This document shows, piece after piece, positions 55,835 to 64,000 of a stretch of 64,000 nt of DNA. The notes below the pieces were generated by a model. The model was not told the DNA's origin, searched no databases, and saw only the letters and a program-made list of their open reading frames with translations. The stretch is from Mycolicibacterium mengxianglii (GTDB taxonomy: Bacteria > Actinomycetota > Actinomycetes > Mycobacteriales > Mycobacteriaceae). Where the stretch lies: the NCBI RefSeq assembly GCF_015710575.1, contig NZ_CP065373.1, positions 3,038,001 to 3,102,000 of the forward strand, in the 5' to 3' direction. Made by a program: the position numbers and the translations under genes. Every line of letters begins with the position of its first letter. The first letter of the stretch is position 1.

Positions 55835-57928
55835 GTGACCACCGTCGAAGACATCGCGACGTTGACCGAACCCCATCATCCCGACGACTGGACCGAGCTG
55901 GACTCCGTGGCCGTCGACACCGTGCGTGTGCTTGCCGCCGACGCGGTGCAGAAGGTCGGCAACGGCCACCCCGGTACCGCGATGAGCCTGGCCCCGCTGG
56001 CCTACACCCTGTTCCAGCGCCAGATGCGCCACGATCCCAGTGACGTGCACTGGCTGGGTCGTGACCGGTTCATCCTGTCCTGCGGGCACTCCAGCCTGAC
56101 GCTGTACCTGCAGCTCTACCTCGGTGGCTTCGGCCTCGAGCTGGAAGACATCGAGTCACTGCGCACCTGGAAATCCAAGACCCCGGGCCACCCGGAGTTC
56201 CGCCACACCAAGGGTGTGGAGATCACCACAGGACCGCTCGGGCAGGGTCTGGCGTCGGCCGTCGGAATGGCGATGGCCGCCCGCTATGAGCGCGGCCTCT
56301 TCGATCCCGACGCCCCGGCCGGCGAAAGCCCCTTCGACCACTACATCTACGTCATCGCCTCCGACGGCGACATCGAAGAAGGCATCACCAGCGAGGCATC
56401 GTCACTGGCCGGGACCCAGCAGCTGGGCAACCTGATCGTCTTCTATGACCGCAACCAGATCTCGATCGAGCACGACACCAACATCGCGTTGTCCGAGGAC
56501 GTTCCCGCCCGCTACCGCGCCTACGGCTGGCACGTGCAGGAAGTCGAGGGCGGCGAGAACGTCGTCGATATCGAAGCCGCCATCGCCGAGGCCAAGAAGG
56601 TCACCGACAAGCCGTCGTTCATCGCCGTACGCACCATCATCGGTTATCCCGCCCCCACCAAGATGAACACCGGCGGGGTGCACGGGTCCGCGCTCGGCGA
56701 CGACGAGGTGGCCGCCACCAAGAAGGTGCTCGGTTTCGACCCGGACAAGAAGTTCGAGGTCCGCGACGAGGTGATCGCCCACACCCGCAAGCTCGTCGAT
56801 CGCGGCCGCGAGGCACACGAGAAGTGGCAGACCGGCTTCGATGCATGGGCGGAGCGCGAACCCGAGCGCAAGAAGCTGCTGGACCGGCTCACCGCCGAGG
56901 AACTGCCCGAAGGCTGGGACGCCGACCTGACGTACTGGGAGCCGGGCAGCAAGCCGCTGGCCACCCGGGCCGCGTTCGGCCAGGTACTCAACGACGTCGC
57001 CCCCAAACTGCCCGAGCTGTGGGGCGGCTCGGCCGATCTCGCAGGCAGCAACAACACCACCATCAAGGGTGTGAACTCCTTTGGGCCGCCGTCGATCTCG
57101 ACGTCGGATTTCACTGCCGACCCCTACGGCCGGGTGCTGCACTTCGGCATCCGGGAGCACGCGATGGGTTCCATCCTGTCCGGCATCGTGCTGCACGGAC
57201 CGACCCGCGCGTTCGGCGGCACGTTCCTGCAGTTCTCCGATTACATGCGCCCGGCGGTGCGGCTGGCCTCGTTGATGGACATCGACACCATCTACATCTG
57301 GACGCATGACTCCATCGGCCTGGGTGAGGACGGCCCCACCCACCAGCCGATCGAGCACCTGGCAGCGCTGCGCACCATCCCCAACCTGTCGGTGGTGCGC
57401 CCGGGTGACCCGAACGAGACCGCCTACGCCTGGCGCAGCATCATCGCCCGCGGCAACGGCAGTGGGCCGGTCGGGTTCATCCTGACCCGCCAACCCATCC
57501 CGGTGCTGGAAGGCACCGACGCCGACGGCGTCGCCAAGGGCGGTTATGTCCTCGGCGGCGGCACTCCGGCCGACGATGCTGACGTGATCATCATCGCCAC
57601 CGGTTCTGAGCTGCAGCTGGCAGTCGAGGCCGCCAAGCAGCTCGCCGAGAAGGACATCGTGGCCTACGTGGTGTCGATGCCCTGTGTCGAATGGTTCGAG
57701 TCGCAGCCCAAGGAGTACCGCGACTCGGTGCTGCCTCCGGGGGTGTCGGCCCGCGTCGCCGTGGAGGCCGGTGTCGCGCAGTCGTGGCACAAGCTGGTGG
57801 GTGACACCGGCGAGATCATCTCGATCGAGCACTACGGCGAGTCCGCCGACGACAAGACCCTGTTCCGCGAATTCGGGTTCACCCCCGAAGCCGTCGTCGC
57901 CGCCGCCGAACGCGCCATGGACAACTAA
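55835..57928 (+). CDS. tkt: Transketolase
   Basis: A 697-residue TPP enzyme moving two-carbon units in the pentose-phosphate pathway. TPP-binding [16 protein letters not shown], the N-terminal [15 protein letters not shown], and the central IREHAMG with its catalytic Glu are all seen. The GTG at 55835 follows GAGGAGA; the longer frame to 55754 is unlikely. First gene of tkt-tal-zwf-opcA-pgl. Corresponds to Rv1449c. Confidence 0.97.
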   Translation: MTTVEDIATLTEPHHPDDWTELDSVAVDTVRVLAADAVQKVGNGHPGTAMSLAPLAYTLFQRQMRHDPSDVHWLGRDRFILSCGHSSLTLYLQLYLGGFGLELEDIESLRTWKSKTPGHPEFRHTKGVEITTGPLGQGLASAVGMAMAARYERGLFDPDAPAGESPFDHYIYVIASDGDIEEGITSEASSLAGTQQLGNLIVFYDRNQISIEHDTNIALSEDVPARYRAYGWHVQEVEGGENVVDIEAAIAEAKKVTDKPSFIAVRTIIGYPAPTKMNTGGVHGSALGDDEVAATKKVLGFDPDKKFEVRDEVIAHTRKLVDRGREAHEKWQTGFDAWAEREPERKKLLDRLTAEELPEGWDADLTYWEPGSKPLATRAAFGQVLNDVAPKLPELWGGSADLAGSNNTTIKGVNSFGPPSISTSDFTADPYGRVLHFGIREHAMGSILSGIVLHGPTRAFGGTFLQFSDYMRPAVRLASLMDIDTIYIWTHDSIGLGEDGPTHQPIEHLAALRTIPNLSVVRPGDPNETAYAWRSIIARGNGSGPVGFILTRQPIPVLEGTDADGVAKGGYVLGGGTPADDADVIIIATGSELQLAVEAAKQLAEKDIVAYVVSMPCVEWFESQPKEYRDSVLPPGVSARVAVEAGVAQSWHKLVGDTGEIISIEHYGESADDKTLFREFGFTPEAVVAAAERAMDN

Positions 57929-57949
57929 CAAAAGATAAAGGCGATCCAC

Positions 57950-59065
57950 ATGACCCAGAACCCCAACCTGGCAGCGCTTTCCGCCGCCGGAGTATCCGTA
58001 TGGCTCGACGACCTCTCCCGCGAGCGGTTGCAGACGGGCAACCTGCAGGAGCTGATCGACACCAAGAGCGTCGTGGGTGTCACCACCAATCCGTCGATCT
58101 TCCAGGCAGCCCTGTCGAAGGGCGACGCCTACGACGCCCAGGTCAAGGAACTGGCTGATCGCGGAGCCGACGTGGATGCCACCATCCGCACCGTCACCAC
58201 CGACGACGTACGCAACGCCTGCGATGTACTGGCCGAGCAGTACGAACTCTCCGACGGCGTGGACGGGCGGGTCTCCATCGAGGTCGACCCGCGGCTGGCG
58301 CACGACGCCGACAAGACCATCGCCCAGGCCGTCGAGCTGTGGAAGATCGTCGACCGCCCGAACGTGATGATCAAGATCCCCGCGATGGAGGACGGCCTGC
58401 CGGCCATCACCGCGGTGCTCGCAGAGGGCATCTCGGTCAACGTCACCTTGATCTTCTCCGTCGAGCGTCACCGCGCGGTGATGGACGCCTACCTGGCCGG
58501 GCTCGAGAAGGCCAAGGAAGCCGGCCACGACCTGTCCAAGATCCACTCAGTGGCCTCGTTCTTCGTCTCTCGCGTCGACACCGAGATCGACAAGCGCCTG
58601 GAAGACATCGGCTCCGACGAGGCCCTGGCGCTGCGCGGTCAGGCCGGCGTCGCCAATGCCCGGCTGGCATATGCAGCCTATGAAGAGGTGTTCGTCGGCG
58701 GATCCCGGTTCGAGGCGCTGAACGATTCCGGAGCCCGGGTCCAGCGGCCGCTGTGGGCGTCCACCGGAGTCAAGAATCCCGACTACTCAGACACCCTCTA
58801 CGTCACCGAGTTGGTGGCACCGAACACGGTCAACACGATGCCGGAGAAGACCATGGACGCGGTCGCCGACCACGGCGTGGTCACCGGTGACACCGTCACC
58901 GGCACCGCGACGGAGTCGCAGGAAGTCTTCGACGCACTCGAAGCCATCGGCATCGACCTCACCGACGTCTTCCTGACGCTGGAGAACGAGGGCGTCGACA
59001 AGTTCGAGAAGTCGTGGCAGGAGTTGATGAAGGCCACCCAGGGCCAGCTCGACGAGAAGAAATGA
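57950..59065 (+). CDS. tal: Transaldolase
   Basis: A 371-residue transaldolase. Schiff-base Lys142 lies in VMIKIPAM; the N-terminal VTTNPSIF and [11 protein letters not shown] are family signatures. Longer than the E. coli enzyme, as in other actinobacterial Tal proteins. It lies 21 bp after tkt with AAAGG ahead of the ATG and overlaps zwf by four bases (ATGA). Corresponds to Rv1448c. Confidence 0.97.
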   Translation: MTQNPNLAALSAAGVSVWLDDLSRERLQTGNLQELIDTKSVVGVTTNPSIFQAALSKGDAYDAQVKELADRGADVDATIRTVTTDDVRNACDVLAEQYELSDGVDGRVSIEVDPRLAHDADKTIAQAVELWKIVDRPNVMIKIPAMEDGLPAITAVLAEGISVNVTLIFSVERHRAVMDAYLAGLEKAKEAGHDLSKIHSVASFFVSRVDTEIDKRLEDIGSDEALALRGQAGVANARLAYAAYEEVFVGGSRFEALNDSGARVQRPLWASTGVKNPDYSDTLYVTELVAPNTVNTMPEKTMDAVADHGVVTGDTVTGTATESQEVFDALEAIGIDLTDVFLTLENEGVDKFEKSWQELMKATQGQLDEKK

Positions 59066-60609
59066 GCGAAGGCAACGGCGCTCCGGCTGACTGGGTGAAC
59101 CCGCTGCGGGACAGGCGTGACAAGCGCATGCCCCGCATCGCGGGGCCCTGCAGCGTGGTGATCTTCGGGGTCACCGGTGATCTGGCCCGCAAGAAGTTGA
59201 TGCCGGCCATCTACGACCTGGCCAACCGGGGCCTGTTGCCGCCCACGTTCGCGTTGGTCGGTTTCGCTCGCCGCGACTGGGCCGACGAGGATTTCGCCGA
59301 GGTCGTCTACGACGCGGTCAAGACGCATGCGCGCACACCGTTCCGGCAGGAGGTGTGGGACCGGCTCGCGGAGGGATTCCGGTTCGTCCAGGGCACTTTC
59401 GACGATGACGAGGCGTTTGTCCGGCTGAGCGAGACATTGCACAAGCTCGATGAGGAGCGGGGCACCGGCGGCAATCACGCCTTCTACCTGTCGATCCCAC
59501 CGAATGCGTTTCCTGCGGTGTGCGAACAGCTGTCGAAATCCGGGCTGGCCGACAACCCCGACGGCCGCTGGAGCCGGGTGGTGATCGAGAAACCGTTCGG
59601 TCACGACCTGGCCAGCGCCGAGGCACTCAACGCCACGGTCAACAGTGTCTTCCCCGAGTCCTCGGTGTTCCGCATCGACCACTACCTGGGCAAGGAGACC
59701 GTGCAGAACATCCTGGCGCTGCGATTCGCCAATGAGATGTTCGAGCCGATCTGGAACGCCCACTACGTCGACCACGTGCAGATCACCATGGCCGAGGACA
59801 TCGGATTGGGCGGGCGCGCAGGCTATTACGACGGGATCGGCGCCGCCCGCGACGTCATCCAGAACCACCTGTTGCAGCTGCTGGCGCTGACCGCGATGGA
59901 AGAGCCGGTCAGCTTCCACCCGTCGGAGTTGCAGGCCGAGAAGATCAAGGTGCTCTCGGCGACCCGGTTGGTGGAACCCCTGGACCAGAACACCTCTCGC
60001 GGGCAGTACGCCATGGGTTGGCAGGGTGGCCAGAAGGTGGTCGGACTCCTCGATGAGGAGGGATTCTCCAAGACCTCGACCACCGAGACCTTCGCCGCGA
60101 TCACCCTGGACGTCGACACCCGCCGCTGGGCGGGCGTCCCGTTCTACCTGCGCACCGGAAAACGATTGGGCCGCAGGGTCACTGAAATCGCCCTGGTGTT
60201 CAAGCGGGCCCCCCACCTGCCGTTCGACACCACCATGACCGAGGAACTCGGCAAGAACGCACTGGTGATCCGCGTCCAGCCCGACGAGGGGATCACGTTG
60301 CGGTTCGGATCCAAGGTCCCCGGCAACAGCATGGCCGTCCGCGACGTCAACATGGACTTCTCCTACGGTTCGGCTTTCGCCGAGGCCTCCCCCGAGGCCT
60401 ACGAGCGGTTGATCCTCGACGTGTTGCTGGGCGAACCCTCACTGTTTCCCGTGAACGAAGAGGTCGAATTGGCGTGGAAGATCCTCGATCCCGCTCTGCA
60501 GAACTGGGCCAGCCACGGCAGTCCAGATCCCTACGAATCAGGTACCTGGGGACCGGAGTCGGCGTTCGAGATGCTGCACCGCTCGGGTCGTGAATGGCGG
60601 CGGCCGTGA
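59062..60609 (+). CDS. zwf: Glucose-6-phosphate 1-dehydrogenase
   Basis: A 515-residue dehydrogenase. Dinucleotide site [10 protein letters not shown] (36-45), substrate site [13 protein letters not shown] with its catalytic His, and the conserved [11 protein letters not shown]. It makes 6-phosphogluconolactone with production of NADPH (or F420H2 in the distinct Fgd system, which this is not). ATG start overlaps the tal stop. Corresponds to Rv1447c (zwf2). Confidence 0.97.
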   Translation: MSEGNGAPADWVNPLRDRRDKRMPRIAGPCSVVIFGVTGDLARKKLMPAIYDLANRGLLPPTFALVGFARRDWADEDFAEVVYDAVKTHARTPFRQEVWDRLAEGFRFVQGTFDDDEAFVRLSETLHKLDEERGTGGNHAFYLSIPPNAFPAVCEQLSKSGLADNPDGRWSRVVIEKPFGHDLASAEALNATVNSVFPESSVFRIDHYLGKETVQNILALRFANEMFEPIWNAHYVDHVQITMAEDIGLGGRAGYYDGIGAARDVIQNHLLQLLALTAMEEPVSFHPSELQAEKIKVLSATRLVEPLDQNTSRGQYAMGWQGGQKVVGLLDEEGFSKTSTTETFAAITLDVDTRRWAGVPFYLRTGKRLGRRVTEIALVFKRAPHLPFDTTMTEELGKNALVIRVQPDEGITLRFGSKVPGNSMAVRDVNMDFSYGSAFAEASPEAYERLILDVLLGEPSLFPVNEEVELAWKILDPALQNWASHGSPDPYESGTWGPESAFEMLHRSGREWRRP

Positions 60610-60634
60610 CGGCCGCGCGCGGGAGGAGCCAGAG

Positions 60635-61546
60635 ATGATTGTGGATCTGCCGGATACCAGTACCGACCGGATCAACAAGAAGCTCGTGGGACTGCGCGAC
60701 GAAGGCGGCGCGATCACCTTGGCGCGGGTGCTGACGCTGGTGATCGCCCCTGACACCGAGGCAGTGCTCGAAGAATCCATCGAGGCCGCCAATGCCGCCA
60801 GTCGTGAGCACCCCTGCCGGATCATCGTGGTGATCCCGGGTGAGCGGCTGGCGTCCGAAGCGCGGCTCGACGCGCAGATCCGGGTCGGAGGCGATGCCGG
60901 CGCAGGCGAGGTGGTGGTGCTACGGCTGTCGGGTCCGCTGGCCAACCACGCCAGTAGCGTGGTGCTGCCGTTCCTGCTGCCCGACACCCCGGTTGTCGCG
61001 TGGTGGCCCGATATCGCACCGCCGGTGCCCGCTCAGGATCCGTTGGGCAAGTTGGCAATCCGCCGGATCACCGACGCCACCAACGGGATGGATCCGTTGC
61101 AGTCGATCAAGTCACGAGCGCACGGGTACACCCCCGGTGACACCGACCTGGCGTGGAGCCGGATCACCTACTGGCGCGCATTGCTGACCTCGACGCTGGA
61201 CCAGGCACCACATGCACCGATCACCTCGGCCGTAGTGTCGGGGCTGGAAAGCGAACCGGCCCTTGACATCCTGGCCGGCTGGCTGGCCGGCCGTATCGAC
61301 GGCCCGGTGCGGCGAGCCGTCGGCGAACTCAAGGTGGAGCTGATTCGCCCCACCGACACGATCACGCTGAGCCGTCCCCAAGAGGGCAGGACGGCGACAC
61401 TGAGCCGGACCGGCAGACCCGACGCGCTGCTTCCGCTGGCCCGCCGGGAGACCTCGCAGTGCCTGGCCGAGGACCTGCGGCGGCTGGATTCCGACGAGAT
61501 CTACTTCGAAGCGCTCCAGGGCATAGACAAGGTGCAGTACACATGA
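60635..61546 (+). CDS. opcA: OpcA, glucose-6-phosphate dehydrogenase assembly protein
   Basis: 303 residues, soluble. Contains the OpcA-typical [20 protein letters not shown] block and the [13 protein letters not shown] segment. OpcA is needed for G6PD activity or oligomer assembly in cyanobacteria and actinobacteria. ATG with GGGAGGAG six bases ahead, 25 bp after zwf; overlaps pgl by four bases. Corresponds to Rv1446c. Confidence 0.95.
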   Translation: MIVDLPDTSTDRINKKLVGLRDEGGAITLARVLTLVIAPDTEAVLEESIEAANAASREHPCRIIVVIPGERLASEARLDAQIRVGGDAGAGEVVVLRLSGPLANHASSVVLPFLLPDTPVVAWWPDIAPPVPAQDPLGKLAIRRITDATNGMDPLQSIKSRAHGYTPGDTDLAWSRITYWRALLTSTLDQAPHAPITSAVVSGLESEPALDILAGWLAGRIDGPVRRAVGELKVELIRPTDTITLSRPQEGRTATLSRTGRPDALLPLARRETSQCLAEDLRRLDSDEIYFEALQGIDKVQYT

Positions 61547-62283
61547 CCGAAACGATCATCGAAACCTATGCCAGCAGTGACGAGCTGGTGGCCGAAGCCG
61601 GCGATCGGCTGGCGCTCTCCATCGTCGCGGCGATCAAGGCGCGCGGCCAGGCGTTCATCGTGCTGACCGGCGGCGGCACCGGCGTGGCGCTGCTCGAGCA
61701 TCTCGCCGAGTACGGCTCGGGTATCGACTGGTCGGCGGTGCACCTGTTCTGGGGCGACGAACGCTACGTTCCCGAAGCCGACGACGAGCGCAACGAGAAG
61801 CAGACCCGCGAGGCGCTGCTGGACCACATCGACATCCCGGCCCGCAATGTGCACCCGATGGCGGCCGCCGACGGTGAGTTCGGCGCCGATCTCGACGCCG
61901 CCGCACTGGCGTATGAGCAGGTGCTGGCCGCCAACGCACCCGATGGGGAACCCACGCCCGTGTTCGACGTTCACCTGCTCGGGATGGGCCCTGAAGGGCA
62001 TGTCAACTCGCTGTTCCCGCACTCCCCCGCCACCGCCGAGAAGTCACGCTTCGTCGTCGGCGTCGAGGACTCCCCCAAACCACCGCCGCGCCGGATAACC
62101 CTGACCCTGCCCGCGGTCACCCGGTCCCGCGAGGTGTGGCTGGTGGTCTCCGGCGAAGGCAAAGCCGACGCGGTGGCCGCCGCACTGGACGGCGCCGACG
62201 CACTGGAGATACCTGCCGCCGGTGCGGTCGGCACCGAGAAGACGGTCTGGCTTCTCGACACCGGCGCCGCCGCCAAACTGTAG
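61543..62283 (+). CDS. pgl: 6-Phosphogluconolactonase (DevB type)
   Basis: A 246-residue lactonase. The family motifs [23 protein letters not shown] and [14 protein letters not shown] are intact. Completes the oxidative branch after Zwf. The start overlaps the opcA stop (ATGA), continuing the coupled operon. The stop lies six bp from the convergent ppc stop. Corresponds to Rv1445c. Confidence 0.96.
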   Translation: MTETIIETYASSDELVAEAGDRLALSIVAAIKARGQAFIVLTGGGTGVALLEHLAEYGSGIDWSAVHLFWGDERYVPEADDERNEKQTREALLDHIDIPARNVHPMAAADGEFGADLDAAALAYEQVLAANAPDGEPTPVFDVHLLGMGPEGHVNSLFPHSPATAEKSRFVVGVEDSPKPPPRRITLTLPAVTRSREVWLVVSGEGKADAVAAALDGADALEIPAAGAVGTEKTVWLLDTGAAAKL

Positions 62284-62289
62284 GGCCTG

Positions 62290-64000
62290 CTATCCGCTGT
62301 TACGCAGCGCGGTGGCCAGACCGCTCATGGTGAGCAGGATGCCGCGCTGCACCCGCTCCTCGGTGGCGCCGGAGCGGTATTGCCGCAGCAGCTCCACCTG
62401 CAGGTGATTGAGCGGTTCCAGGTAGGGGAAGCGGTTGAACACCGACCGGGCCAGGGCCGGATTGTCGGCAAGCAGATCGTCGTAGCCGGTGATCGCCTTG
62501 TACATGGCGATGGTGCGGTCATGCTCGGCGGCGATCATGTCGAACACCCGGTGCCGTAGCGCCTCGTCCTCGACCAGCTCGGAGTAGCGCGCCGCCAGCC
62601 CCATATCCGACTTGGCCAGAACCTGCGCCATGTTGGACAGCACCGTCCGGAAGAATGGCCAGCGGCGGTAGAGATCACGCAGTACCTCCAGCCGGGCGTC
62701 CTTGTCGTGGCCCCCTTCGGCGACCCACTCCTCGAAGGCGGTCCCCGTGCCGTACCAACCGGGCAGCATCACCCGCGACTGACTCCAGGCCAGCACCCAC
62801 GGGATGGCCCGCAGGTCGGCGATCGACGTGGTGGGTTTGCGCGAGGTCGGCCTGCTGCCGATGTTGAGCGACCCGATTTCACTGACCGGTGTCGAGGCTT
62901 TGAAATAGTCGACGAAACCCGGTGTGTCATGCACCAATTCGGCATATGCGCGCTGGGCGCGAGCAGCCAGGTCGTCGAGCACGTCGTAGGCGGCTGTCGC
63001 GGAGTCACCCAGCCCTTCGAGGTCGAGCAGCGTCGACTCCAGGGTGGCTGCCACCAATGTCTCCAAGTTGCGGTGGGCGGCCCGCGGCTCGGCGTACTTG
63101 GCCGCGATGATCTCGCCCTGTTCGGTGATGCGCAACGAACCCCGCACGGCTCCCGGCGGCTGCGCCAAGATGGCGTCGTAACTGGGACCGCCGCCGCGGC
63201 CCACGGTGCCGCCCCGGCCGTGGAACAACCGCATCCGGATGCCGGTCTTGGCAGCCATCTCCACCAGATCCAGCTCGGCACGGTAAAGGGCCCAGTTGGC
63301 CGCCAGATACCCGCCGTCCTTGTTGGAGTCGGAGTAACCGAGCATGATCTCCTGGCTTTCGCCGCGGGCGTGTACCAGGCCCCGGTACAGCGGCAGGCTC
63401 AACACCGCTTCCATGATCGCGGCGCCGTTCTGCAAGTCCTCGATGGTCTCGAACAGCGGAACCACCCCGACCGGGCTGTAGGGCTCCTCGCCGGAGGCGT
63501 CCAGCAGCCCCGCCTCTTTGAGCAGCAGCGCCGCCTCCAACATGTCCGAGACGGACTCGCACATCGAGATGATGTAGTTGGGCACCGCCTCGGGCCCGAA
63601 CACCGCGACCGCCCGCGCAGCCGCCCGCACGATGTCGAGTTCCTTGCGGGCCAGCTCGGACAGTTCGGCGTGCTCACCGGTCAGCGGCCTGCGGGTGCTG
63701 AGTTCGGCGACCAGCAGCTCGACCCGCTCCGGCTCCGGCAGCGACGCATAGTCGGGGTGCACACCGGCCCAGGCCAGCAGCTCCGCGACCACCTCCTCAT
63801 GCACGTCGGAGTTCTGCCGCATGTCCAGGCCGCAGAGATGGAATCCGAACACCCGCACGGCTTCGCGCAGCCGGGCCAGCCGGTCGTCGGCCAGTAGCGA
63901 GCTGCCGTTGGCGCGCAGCGACGCGTCCACGATGTCCAGGTCGGCGAGCAGCTGCGCCGGCGTGGCGTAGCGCGGCAACCCCAGGTCGAGCTGGTGTTCG
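62290..64000 (-). CDS. ppc: Phosphoenolpyruvate carboxylase, C-terminal 569 residues
   Basis: The frame is open to the right edge; about 360 N-terminal codons of a roughly 930-residue enzyme are missing. Seen: the mobile-loop motif [30 protein letters not shown] sequence, the late catalytic block around IGSRPTSRK and the C-terminal LRNSG. Ppc makes oxaloacetate from PEP and bicarbonate. Mtb lacks ppc; in M. leprae it also adjoins pgl, as far as I recall. No promoter is visible because the 5' end is outside. Confidence 0.97.
   Translation of the reverse strand, partial: EHQLDLGLPRYATPAQLLADLDIVDASLRANGSSLLADDRLARLREAVRVFGFHLCGLDMRQNSDVHEEVVAELLAWAGVHPDYASLPEPERVELLVAELSTRRPLTGEHAELSELARKELDIVRAAARAVAVFGPEAVPNYIISMCESVSDMLEAALLLKEAGLLDASGEEPYSPVGVVPLFETIEDLQNGAAIMEAVLSLPLYRGLVHARGESQEIMLGYSDSNKDGGYLAANWALYRAELDLVEMAAKTGIRMRLFHGRGGTVGRGGGPSYDAILAQPPGAVRGSLRITEQGEIIAAKYAEPRAAHRNLETLVAATLESTLLDLEGLGDSATAAYDVLDDLAARAQRAYAELVHDTPGFVDYFKASTPVSEIGSLNIGSRPTSRKPTTSIADLRAIPWVLAWSQSRVMLPGWYGTGTAFEEWVAEGGHDKDARLEVLRDLYRRWPFFRTVLSNMAQVLAKSDMGLAARYSELVEDEALRHRVFDMIAAEHDRTIAMYKAITGYDDLLADNPALARSVFNRFPYLEPLNHLQVELLRQYRSGATEERVQRGILLTMSGLATALRNSG

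Noticed and set aside
56402..58546. 714-codon minus-strand ORF opposite tkt and tal
   Set aside because: Spans two genes with clear catalytic motifs on the plus strand; low-complexity His/Arg-rich product typical of antisense frames.

Overview
The window is high-GC actinobacterial DNA and reads as a Mycobacteriales chromosome, most likely a rapid-growing Mycolicibacterium. The gene order from about 12.7 kb to 62.3 kb follows the Mycobacterium tuberculosis (Mtb) Rv1497-Rv1445c block with insertions and deletions. InhA, MabA, RipA/RipB and SufR are clearly mycobacterial. A fatty-acyl-AMP ligase, PapA proteins and a Mas-type polyketide synthase mark a mycobacterial outer-lipid locus.

Region 1 (1-11.9 kb, minus strand): an outer-lipid cluster of a Pks5/Mas-like synthase, a PapA4-like acyltransferase, two tandem paralogous HxxxDG acyltransferase-like proteins and a FAAL that runs off the left edge. 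The layout resembles the pks5 lipooligosaccharide locus of M. smegmatis. Region 2 (12.7-19.2 kb, minus): a LipL-like serine hydrolase, then mutA-mutB-meaB (methylmalonyl-CoA mutase and its G-protein chaperone). Methylmalonyl-CoA metabolism therefore lies next to a synthase with a methylmalonyl-type AT motif. Region 3 (19.4-22.8 kb): a TVP38/TMEM64 membrane protein, an SPFH protein with its NfeD partner, and an Rv1486c-like unknown. Region 4 (22.7-31.8 kb, minus): ferrochelatase, inhA, fabG1/mabA, the VWA-DUF58-MoxR1 set, the peptidoglycan hydrolases ripB and ripA, and an Rv1476-like membrane protein.

Region 5 (32-40.5 kb): acn-acnR on the plus strand. On the minus strand are a small HTH protein, an ABC-F ATPase, an enoyl-CoA hydratase, a thioredoxin and a secreted family-16 glycoside hydrolase with an Asp-rich linker. 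Mtb has trxA, ctpD, PE_PGRS29 and fadE15 where this window has the hydrolase and a 640-bp gene-poor gap. Region 6 (41.2-47.5 kb, minus): the complete sufR-B-D-C-S-U-T iron-sulfur assembly operon, with an intein-free SufB and a SufR-type operator over the sufR start. Region 7 (47.6-55.6 kb): mptB with an ABC exporter pair and a DUF429 protein, ctaA, an ATP-grasp protein, a quinone oxidoreductase and ctaB. Region 8 (55.8-64 kb): the pentose-phosphate operon tkt-tal-zwf-opcA-pgl, converging on the 3' part of ppc, an arrangement I also recall from M. leprae.

Most genes are conserved mycobacterial housekeeping genes. The parts worth a second look are the outer-lipid cluster with its unusual acyltransferase pair, and several compact control regions: probable leaderless promoters for fabG1, lipL, mptB, ctaA and the Rv1486c-like gene, with inverted repeats at fabG1, ctaA, sufR and ripA. 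I found no CRISPR array, insertion sequence, prophage, rRNA or tRNA by eye.
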